Positions 23,201 to 35,200 of a stretch of 64,000 bases of DNA are shown here, piece by piece. The stretch is from Coptis chinensis (Eukaryota > Streptophyta > Magnoliopsida > Ranunculales > Ranunculaceae), in contig CM027381.1 of the NCBI GenBank assembly GCA_015680905.1, positions 87,259,501-87,323,500 of the forward strand, written 5' to 3'. Position 1 is the stretch's first letter. The number at the start of each line of letters is the position of its first letter. The notes below the pieces were generated by a model. The model worked only from the letters and a program-made list of their open reading frames with translations. It had not been told where the DNA came from and did not search any database. Position numbers and translations under genes: made by a program.

Positions 23201-26200
23201 TGGGTTTGTTTAAAAATTAAAGTGCATTGAAGCAGGCAAAAAGGAACCACTCTATAAAGGAAACACTTAATCTAAAGATTCAAATCATTTGTAAATGGCC
23301 GAACACTTGCCCCCTATATTTCTTTACAATGCCACGTGTTAAATTGATGTAGAATATAGCTAATATCCTTTCCTTTGGTTTTATACATTGTGGTGGTATA
23401 GATTATCTTACTCTATAGTACGTTAATTGGAATACAAGTTGGTGATATGAATTATCTCAATCTATACAAATTTGGTTACATTGACACGGGTACATGTGTC
23501 TGTATCTGAGACGGATGCGAAGTGTCTGGCAAGGCAAAATATAAAAAATTGAGGTATTTCACATACAATATGTGTGTGTGTCTGCCCCAGACACATGGAT
23601 ACGTATGTGACACAAATTATTTTTGAAATATGGAGTGTCCATGTAACATAGCAATTTTGGGCTTTTGGACATTGAAACTCCTTGATCCATGTCTCTGCAT
23701 TTCAAAACTTTCTTTCTTTTACATGTCAATTTAGTTGTGACAATCACAAAGGCTTTCTGAAAATTTGTCAGATCTTGCGTCATCAAATATGCTCACTTCT
23801 CATGACTTCGCTTCGGACAAATGTCGAGGTAAAATTGCATTTATGATAATCAAATTGTAAAAGCAGTGATGGGCATATTTTTCTTTTCTTTTAATAATTT
23901 ATTTTAAAAGGAATTGCCATATGACTTCCTCCTGCCTATTATGTCCTTCAGCTTGATGGTGAAGTAGGAGAGCCTTCTTTCCGTCGCTTGGTCTTACGGT
24001 CTGTTGCCCATGTCATCAGGCTATACAGTTCATCTCTTGTCACAGAATGTGAGGTATGTGTTGCTCATTCTTGGATTCTGAAAAGTCACACTTCACTAGG
24101 TCCACTAAAATCAATCCAACATAATAGAGCAGATTGATCTCGAGGAATTTGAGTATTAAGTAGTGGCCTAATTGAAACTCCCAAAGTTAACTTATGACTT
24201 AGATCTAATTTAATGCCTCGAAATATGTATACAAATAATTTAGGACTCCAAAGTTTGAGGATTCAAAATGGGATAAAACAGTCCGAGTTTATATAGGAGA
24301 CAAACTCATAATTAATAACGGCACTACAATTGTGCTAAGTTTCAACTATTAAGGAAATAAAATCCCTCTTCAATCCCAAATTTAAGGCTTCACGTAAGAG
24401 TCTTTTCCTTTATACTGTAGTAATTCGTAATTCACGTAAACTGTTCAGATTGATTTAGATAAATTCAAACAATAGATTAATCAAATTTGAATGACGGACT
24501 GAGAGGGTCAAGAAACAGCTTAATTAATATATAAGGTAATATGGAGCTTTCTTCAAAATTTAATAAAAAATATCAAAGGTAAAGACAATTTTTATAAATT
24601 TTGTTAGCTAGGATCAAAATTAGAGTAATACCGACGAGCTAATGCACGGTTTGGGTTTTAGGAAACACATATATGAAGCTCCTTATGATCCATTGGTTTT
24701 TTCGAACACATAAAAAACAGTTGCAATTGAAGCACATAATCACATGATAATTGGTAGCTCTACAAATATGAATTTTATTAGATAATTAAAACATACATTT
24801 TTGACAATTATGCAATGTTTTGTTCAATATGTTCAAATTGAACACGATCATTTGAACAAGGCGACTGAAAGAAGCCAAAACAAATTAAATTGGAATTGTA
24901 CATCAAATTAATTACCATGTATGTGTAAGTTAACATTTAAAATGAGATACCAACTTAGATTACCAAATTAAATGGTGTGACAAAGTCACGGGCAATTTCT
25001 AGTCATTATATGTATAATGTCTTTGTTTGGCTAGTTTCATGACTAAAGTAATTTTCTTAAATAAATAGCTTCACCAGTTAATAAACCCTTTCTCTGTCAA
25101 GTATTCATAAAAGACCACCCTCTGAAACTTATTCATCAGTATTTTTCAATAATGATTAATGAATAACTCTAGTGGTGTGGAAAGTTGCATGACTGCAGTT
25201 TTAACCTTGAACAGTTGTATTCCTTATGCAATTTTTCACCAAGGAGTGAACATCTGTTTGTCTTTACAGTTTTATTGAAATTGTTCTCGGACTATACTCT
25301 GCATACTGAATCTTCAGTGGTATTTTTTAAGGCTTTTGAGGGCTATTGTAGTTGAGCTTTTATCACAATCCTTGTAATTTGTTGCTCATGAGAATGCACA
25401 CTGCAATACTCAAACTGCTGTCTTGACTCTGTTCCATTGTAGACATTTACTAATATGTAGCTTGTGATTCCTGACTTTGGTTTACTATCTGACTTTGCAT
25501 GCTTGACTTGGTAAACTGTCGTTTTCCACTGCTTAACTACATTTGGGCCTTTTTTTTTTTATGATGTTGGATACCCCTGATAATGTAGGACAAAGAGCCT
25601 ATGGTTTATTGCATTATTATGGTTTAACTACTTTTTACGTTTTTAGTCAACGAAATATACTAAAAATAAGGAAATCTCATTTATGTTATTTAAGCAATAT
25701 TTAGAAAATGTCTATAAGTCTAGATTTATTTTATTTTTATTTTTGTTGTTTTTGTTTTTGTTTTTGTTTTCTATTAGGTTTGTATAGATAGGCTAGGAAA
25801 GTGTTTTTTTTTTGTGTTTTCGAAAGTTTCTAAGATGTTTTGAAAGAGTTTTCTATGAAAAAAGCTTCTAGGACGAAAATTGTTATTAATTCTCCGCATT
25901 ATTAATAGACTGTTTCTCAAATTTATCCTTTTAGTGTTCTATTGAACTGTTTCTATCACTGCCGCTTCATCTCCTCTAAGTTTTATTTCTTAATTAATGA
26001 ATTCTTAGGATTGATAACATAACAGTAACCAATGCATCTTTTTTTAGAAATGTGAAGTAGGCTCTGAATTATTTTATTCTTTACTAAATGTAACTGTGTA
26101 GATACCATTTAGAAACTTGTAATTGTGTAGATGATCTGTGCCTTTTCGTATTGGTTTTTCCGTACGGCAGGTTTTCCTCAGTATGTTGACAAGGGTTACA

Positions 26201-29200
26201 ACTTTGGATTTGCCATTGTGGCACCGGATTCTTGTTCTTGAAGTGTTGAGGGTAATGTTCTCAGTACCCACTATGTATATGTCATTGTTAGTGAAATTGT
26301 TGAATCCAGTAAGTCTGATGCGTAAGTTCGTACTTCAACAATCCAGTTAGTGAAATTGTTGAATCCAGTAAGTCTCATTGATCATTCCAAAGGTGTAAAG
26401 GTAGATACGTACATTCATATAGAAAGACAAACTCATGATGCGATGACTGTTTGAGGTTATAGGCAACAGACAAATCTATTTTACTGGAATCATCAGTGGC
26501 AATTAGACCTAATGTAAATATACACACAAAAGGAAAGAAAATCAAATTCGAAGCACTATGGTCCCATCTAGGCTTACCGAATTTGCTAATGATCTGCTTA
26601 TCATAAACTATTCAGTAGTAGGTGTATCAGCACAAGTAAATGATACTTGAACTTTCTGTATGTCAGGGCTTCTGTGTTGAAGTACGAACTCTTCGTCTTC
26701 TTTTTCAGACTTTTGACATGTAAGTTATCAAGTTTGGTCCATTTTTTTCATATATTTTTTACTTTTAGTTTCATTGATACATGTTGATTGCTAGTGAGTA
26801 GTGATATATAATTGCTAAGCCTTTTTCAACTATTATTGTGATTGGTAATATGTGCGAACCTTCTGTATCATAATCTATAAATTAGTTCAATACTGTTCCA
26901 ACTTACAGTGTGCCCTTTTCAAGTTTCTAATGTGGTATGGAACCTTTCCTTACTGTACATTCTCTTTTGGTTTTGCAACTGTGGCATTCTATATGGTGGT
27001 TGAGATTTGTATCTTGAACCTAGCATTAAGAAGGGCTTTCATTGCTTCTTATTATAAGTACATACACTGTACACTATTGTTTTTTTTGGAGACTTGTGAC
27101 CTTTTGTAAAAGTCTTTGGTGCTGACCATTTTAGTTGTCAGAAGGGCCGAGGGCATACTTTACGGAAACGCCGTCCCTTGTTGCATAGCTACGTGGAAAA
27201 CAGGGATGAGTTGGGAGTGGGGGGAGATGGGGAGAAGATGCATATACACAGAGGTCATGGGTTCAGTCTCAGACGACTTGCTTAACTTTATGTACACATT
27301 ATTCTGTTAACTGTGTAATCGTCATACCTGTAAAATAGACAAACAATGGAAAAAATGAGTTTAATTTTGACACCAAAATGGCCCTATTATTCTCATTGGG
27401 ATATGGTCCACCGGACAACTGATACTTTGTCACTTTGAGATGCAGCATAGTCGCACCACATAGTGTACTGGATCAGTGCTTGTAATTCTGACAGTTTCTT
27501 GTACTGTAGTGCCCACATTCCTATTTCATATATCAATATTAGATAGCATGGGTACTCAAGCCCTTGCTGTCCAACATCTCAAGTGGTCCATGACTATGTA
27601 ATCTTAAAATTGAAATTGCTCCACTTGTACGATGTCCAAGTCAAAATCAAGGTGAAGATATTAAAGTTTCCTTCTTGTTACTTTGCTTGATTGTCATCTA
27701 GGAACCCCAAGAACACAAATGTCGTGGAGGGCATGGTAAAAGCTCTTGCAAGAGTTGTTTCATATTTGCAGGTGAGAATATTACACTATATTTTGTATTG
27801 TTCACAATTACTTTGTCTATGTTCCAGTTTATCGTTTCTTGTTGTAAAGAGGACGTCACAATGGCCTTTTACAACTATTTACTCCACTTCTCAAAATTCG
27901 CCAGGTGGACTGCGCTTGCTCAGTATTTAGTCTTCTTTGAAAATTGTAGGGTTAACTAGTATTACCCCCCTACTAGATGAGCCAATTAGGGGAGACCCTA
28001 ATTGCCCATCTAGTTGAAGGGGGGATCCTAATTGGCTCATCTAGTGGGGGGGGGGGGTAACACTAACTAACCCAAAATAGTAATTCTTCTAATATTCTAT
28101 CATTCTGAGCTTTTTAGAGATCTTGTGTCACTCTCTGCACCCATCCACAGTTTTTCGTCCCTCTCTCCCTTCCCTTTCCTGCCACGATCTTTCTGTAATT
28201 TGTGTGGAGGACAATGGTTTAGCCTCCTCCGTCTTTTTTACCCTTCTCTTCTTTAGTTAGAAATACGCATCAGGACAATGTTGCCAAAAACAAATCTTGG
28301 AGATGTGAAGATTTAGGTGACATGGTGTGAGAACTAGTGCATTGCCTTCAGAGTTTCATAACTCTTATTACGTATTATAGGTTGCAGATTCAAGTGAGGA
28401 AAGCCTTGCCGCTGTTGCAGGAATGTTTAGTAGCAAAGCTAAAGGTATCTTATTTATCTATGATTTTGTCTAATCTTTCATTGTATTGTAGATGCTGCTT
28501 GTTTGTATTCTTTGCATTATGCATTTTATCAATGTGTTTGGAACGGCACTTAATCCATTGGTGGTATTTTTTTGGCTGTTCTTACTTGCAATTAGGCATT
28601 TGGCAAAGTTTCATGCCTTTTTACTATTATCATTATTGTTATAATTATTTCATCTATTATTATGATTATTATTACTATTATTTCAAAAAATTGTAAAATA
28701 TTAAGTTAAAAACAGTCAGTTAGCAATCATTTACTGCCACACAAGGCACACATTCTTACGGGGGAGCTGAATCATTGTGTGACAACAGTTAAACTTAAGT
28801 TAGAAGTATTGTCCACACAGGATATTAATAACTTATTGCTTGTTGTTTGTGTTAGTACCAGCTGACCACATCTTTCGTTTTTGTAGAAGGTATATTTGTA
28901 TGTTGTAGATGTTGTTTAATAACTTGGGTGTTGAATGTTCTTTATTCTTAGTTTGCTAAGTACCTAATTTGAAGTGTAGAAGTAGTGATTATCAATAATT
29001 ATCTTTAAGGTGTACAGTGGTACTGGTCAAGCCTTGAGGATGTTGGGGTGGGTAGACGTGTTGTCATGCCACTGATGCACAAGTTGGATTTTCATTAAAA
29101 TTGGTGTTGCTTAAAGAGTTTTCAGAAAATCTTTATTAAAAACATTGTTGATAAATTAAAAGTCAGATTTAAAAGATTGTAGAAGCTTTCCTATAAGACA

Positions 29201-32200
29201 TTTAGACTTGTCACATATGTATAATGTATTTGGATTTGTAGTATGGGTACTTCTAAAGTTCTACACATGTTTTTAATAATTTCCAATCTGTTAATTACTC
29301 TATTCAATTGTCCTAATTGATATGGAATTCAATGAGTCATTTATTGACATATGGAGACTGGTGTCATTGATGATACTATATTCTTCAGGAATTGAGTGGA
29401 GCCTAGACAATGATGCTTCCAACGCTGCAGTCATGGTTGCTAGTGAAGCCCATGCGATTACTTTGGCAGTTGAAGGTCTTTTGGGTGTTATATTTACAGT
29501 GGCTACTTTAACAGATGAAGTTGTGGATACTGGTGAGGTAAACATCATTCGTTTCTTTTCACTTTATGGGCGTTTGTGCATCACATTATAATTATGATTC
29601 CTTTTTACTTTCCTTTTAATATCCAGCTTGAATCCCCTATCTGTGATAGTGATGAATTAGTGAAGTGCACTGGGCAAACTGCATTACTTTGTATAACGAT
29701 GGTTGATTCAATGTGGTTGACAATCCTTGATGCGTTGTCCCTAATTTTGATGAGGTATGTTGAGATGGCTATTCGGAGCTTGTGATAAATTATTTTACGA
29801 GGTACAATACAGCTGCCTGATCTCTTTCTGATTATAGGTCGCAGGGGGAGGCTATTATTTTGGAAATACTGAAAGGATATCAGGCTTTCACTCAGGTAAT
29901 TATAGATTAGACATACTTTTGTACAACTTATGCAGATTGTTCAATTTTTTGGTTTTTTTACTTTGTTATGGTTTTTTTTTATATATTACAAAATTTGTGG
30001 ACAAATGTCTATAGTGTTTTGTATTTTTCTTAGAAGTGTTGGCATCATTAAATCAGAAAAGGTCATCCTTGTGCTCCATATATCCACGCTTTATATTTAA
30101 TAACCTGTGGTTAGAGTATTGACACCATTCGTTGCAAGCCACATGCCAATGATTGTTTGAGATTATATCGCAGGCCTGTGGTGTTCTTCATTCTGTGGAA
30201 CCGTTGAACTCCTTTCTTGCCTCCCTCTGCAAATTCACAATTAGTATGCCAATTGAAGTTGAAAGAAAAAGGTATGTTGTTAGGTTCGTGGTTCAAAATG
30301 TAGGTTATTGGCGAAATTTGACCCCTCTAAATCTGGAATACTTTGCCGAGCTTTTCCCTTAGTGTGAAAAGTTACGTTCTTCTGGTGATTGGCAAAATAA
30401 TGGAACAAATTCTGGAACTGTTGGTCAAATCTCTAGAACATGATTGAAAACAGATATACACACCTAAGATGTGCTAGACATCATAAGTATTGATAGTCTT
30501 CCTAGATTGATATTGGCTCAAATACATATGTACATGCAAATAATTAAGAAAGAACAAAAAGAGCAATTATGACAAAGTGAATGATGCCAAAGGTCAGACT
30601 TCAGTGTAAACACATCAAACTAATTACATAGGACATGCATGTGAAAAGAAATGTTAGAAGGAAATAAGACACTCTTGCCCTCAGCTCTGCCAAAATGATC
30701 TACATCCTTCTCAACAAAAGTATACAACAAGAATCCCCAGACGGTGCTTCTCTGCCTCATAATTTTTTTATAATAGTGGTCCCACATCATCAAGTGATGG
30801 AACCAATGCTTGTGTCATCTGACAGTCTTCTCAGTTCTCAGGCATCATCAAGAACGGCCATGCTTAAGTAACTCATCACTGGATAACCAGCATACTTGAC
30901 TGGGCTCAGGCGTCCACTTGGTCGCCTAATGTTTTACTTTCTCCCATTACTCTGATCAAGGAATTATCTATCAATTCGGTTGTAAAGTTGCAAATTTATC
31001 AATTGACCATAAATAGATTATTTTTCAGGTATAACTTAGTAGCAATTTATATCTTTCTTCTGCTCGGTTGGTTCTCCAGAGGTTCAAGTTATCATAACTT
31101 CATAACCCTACTTCCAATAATTGTAAAGCCAGAAGCCCAGAACCATTTGTATCAATCTCCATATCTTTTTTATTTTTCAGTTAAAGGATAGATGTTCGTA
31201 TCTTCGTTCGGGTATTGACTTACTTGTATGCATTTACGTCTCTGATTATCTAATTTTATCAAGTTACTGAAGAATAGTCTTAATATTCAGCAATACCTTA
31301 CAATCTCCTGGGTCAAAGCGTGCTGAATTTGTAGTAGAACAGCGAGATAGCATTGTCCTTACCCCAAAGAATGTTCAGGTATGGAATTTCTTTATTTGTT
31401 AACCTTTCAGCCAACACATTTTACTTTGCCTGGGTAATTTCTAAACATGCTATTGGCTGATCTCACCGGCCAATAACATGTTTTTTCTAACATGTTAATT
31501 TCTATCATGTTTTGTTTTGCTCAGTCTATATTATTTATAAGTGGTTCATCTAATTACAGGCCTTGAGAACCCTCTTCAACATAGCTCACAGGTTACACAA
31601 TGTGTTGGGCCCATCTTGGATTTTGGTATGCGGATAATCTTTTCGATTGTTTTACCGGGGTAGATAGAGTTTCCTTTAATCCTCAGTTGTTTTGCCAACT
31701 GTGTAGGTGTTGGAAACTTTGGCAGCTCTTGATCGAGTAATTCACTCTCCACATGCTACAACACAGGTACTATTGAAATACTAAAATCCATTTCTCTTTA
31801 GTGTTTATGTGAAACCAAATTGTTCTAATGACAAGATAGTTACTAAAACAATTTTCTAATTTAGTTATGATACATAAAGCTTCCATGAGAACCTAAGTTA
31901 CATTGACACGGATTCAATGTGTCTGACACAATATCAAAATTGAGGTATATCACATACAATATGTGTCCGACACGGACACATGCATGCATATCCGACAGAC
32001 TTTTTTTAAAAAAAAAAAAAATGGCGTGTCCATGTAACATAGATAAGAACCTATCATCTGGTGATTCTCATTGAAAAAGTGTTAGTTGAAGGTTTAGTAC
32101 TGTTATGTCCTTTTGCAATGGCCTGCAGCTTGTTTTTGTCTGTATGCAGGAGGTCTCTGCTGCTGTTCCCAAGCTGACAAGAGAATCGTCTGGTCAATAT

Positions 32201-35200
32201 AGTGATTTCAACATATTATCTTCATTGAATTCTCAGGTGACTTAGTGATTTTGCCTTTTGGTCCCTTCATGACATAAGGATTTATGAATGTATATTCATG
32301 TTACACATTCTAATATGATGATGTCTCTTTGAGAAGCTTTTTGAGAGCTCAGGATTGATGCACATCTCTGCAGTTAAGTCCCTTTTAACTGCTCTACGTC
32401 AACTATCAAGCCAATGCATACCTGGAAACTCAAGTGGTTTTGGACAAGCTTCCAGTCAGCATATTGGAAGCATTGGTTTTTCAGTGGACAGGATGCTATC
32501 AATACTTGTTAATAATGTTCACAGTACGTATTCAAATTTTAGATTGAAGAATTTGAAGTCCACTGTCCATTTTCTTGTATTACGTTTATATTTGCATCTG
32601 ATTCATGGTAAATCAAAGGTTTGTCTATTCCATGGTTTGGCATGAACAGCAATATATCCATTTTTCACATGTTTTTAAGATTTTTTGGTAAGTTTCTAGT
32701 CCTTCATGATATCTAGTTTTGTGGTTTAATTCTCACCCTGTATATGGTGAATAATTGTTTCCCCCCCTTTTTTTTAAGGGTATCATTTTTTTCATCACAG
32801 TGAATATTCTATCAAAGTTTTTAAAATCAGTTGGGGGCATAGATGCGGAGTGACCGTTATTCTAAGATGCCATCTGGATGGTTTTCGGAAGGACAATGGG
32901 GAGATACCCACCCGAAACCCATCTTTTCCATAACTGACCTTGCATTCCATCTTGCATAGAGGCCATTTTTTTTCCCTTCGACCACCCATTTCCCCAAAAC
33001 CACCCTGCATTGGAGTGCTCTAATGCTGTTGAACTCATAGCTGTGACAGTTGGCTCATATTCGAAACTTCCTACTTTTTCTTTTTTCCCGTTTATTTAAC
33101 ATTCTGATTAAGGTGTTTTTTTTTGTTCGGGTCTTTTGAATTGCTCTCTAAGGGTTAGCGGCTGAATGGTTGTTGAAAGCTTGTATGCGTAGCCATCAAT
33201 ACTTATTTCAGTTTAGCCAATTATTTTGCAATCATGATAATGAGGTTAATGTTGATTTGAGATCCTTCTTAATTTGTCGCCACCACCTATGTCTTACTGC
33301 TTAAATGTAACAATAAAACCAGGCATTAAAATACTTGACTCATTTTACTCAGAGAGCTTGTGTCAACTTGAATTTCAAACCTTTTTATTCAGTTTATGCT
33401 TATCTATCTACTACATACCAGGAGTAGAGCCTTTGTGGGATCAAGTTGTTGGCCATCTTCTAGAGGTAGTAGTTGTTGATTTTTTTTCCTATTTAAAACA
33501 TTTTTTTTATCGGTTTTTTTTATCTATCTATTTATTTATTTATAATATTTAGGTTGTTTTGCAGCTTGCAGAAAATCCTAGTTCTCATCTACGGAGCATG
33601 GCACTTGAGGCATTAGATCAATCAATTTCTACTGTCTTAGGTTCTCCCAAATCCGAGGGCTTTAGGCTTCATCAGCTTGTAAATCAGGAGGTTGGAACTG
33701 GGAGCTATTTTATTTTTGAACTGGGGTATGTGATACTGGTCACTCTTTAATCCTTAATCCCCTAAACTTTCATTTTGTGTTTTCAGATGGAAACCACAGA
33801 TACTGAATTAAGATCTTTTGAGTGTGCAATCATATCACCATTAAAGATCCTTTACTTCTCTACTCAGTACCTTGATGTCCGAGCTGGATCTTTAAAAATT
33901 ATGCTGCATGTTTTAGAGGTACTTCCGGGTTTGAATTTAGTTTCTTATTTAATGCTTCTTCTTGGAAATTCCTCTGCGCGTTTTAGGGGCACTTCTGTGG
34001 TTATTACAGTTTCTTATGTTTTCCTTCATCTAGTAGTCATTTTGGTTTTATCTGATTTCCCTCTTATTGAACTTAGAGATATGGGGAGAAGTTGTATAAT
34101 AGCTGGCCGGAGATTCTTGAGATGTTGAGGTCTATATTTCTGCTTATTGTGTTTCCTTGTTGTTTGTTAGACTTCCTTTATCTGACCTTTCTCTCTCTCT
34201 CTCTCTCTCTCCATCTCCCAGGTCCGTTGCAGATGCCACTGAGAAGGATATCATTTCATTAGGTTTCCAGGTGAAAGTGATCTCCTTTGGTTGATTTGTA
34301 TATATGATGAAAATGGTATAGCTGTGCTATCCCAGCTAGTATGATGTTTAACGCCTATTGATTTTAACTCATTTGTCATTTCCACATTCTCCCTCTCTCA
34401 CTATGAAAGATTGATAGAGTCCAATAATCCTTTTTTTGTGGTGCAGTATTAAATCCCTTTCATTTTGTATTTTTCTGTCTTTTTTGCAGAGCATTCGTGT
34501 AATAATGAATGATGGTCTCTCATCTATACCAGCGCACTGTCTTGATGTGTAAGACCCTATGTTCTTCACATTATTTAAGTAGTTTACTGACTTCTCTCAT
34601 TGTTTGGCCTCTCTTTTTCCATATCAAGACTAAAATTTCTTCTCATGTATATGTTTTGTTTTCCTTTCTCTCAAATCGGATCAACTAGAGTCATATTCTA
34701 TAAATTCAAATGAAAAGAAAGTAGTAGGATTTGATATCCTACATACATCAAGAAACAATGGAGAAAAGATGGGAAAACAATGACAAGATCATAAGTATGC
34801 ATCAAAGGTCCAGTCTGGATCTTCTCAGCCAAGAGTCCCATCTGTAAAAGAGGCTCCCAAAAGGAGACTCTGTCAAGTTCATCCAGCCAATTGTCAATAT
34901 ATTCTCCTCCAAAGGAGAAGGATCTATCCTTAAAATGCGTCCTGAACAGAAAGCTCCCATCACGTGTGTCCTGACGTTTAATTAATGGATTTTTCAATGC
35001 AAATTGCCTTCTATTTACCAGCCTTAAAGTTGGGAGAGGGGGGATCCACCTAGTGAGAAGGATATCTATTCGCGGAAGAAGCCTAATAATGTTCTAGGTG
35101 CATAACCGTGGTTTCCTGGGCAATGCACTACGTATTATTGTTGTTTTTCCTAGAGTTGCAATGATTGTAGGTGACATAGGGGAGAGACAAACGAAAAGAT

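Noticed and set aside
27120-27330. SINE-like box B (GGGTTCAGTCTC) near 27267
   Set aside because: No acceptable box A, tail or flanking duplication was found.
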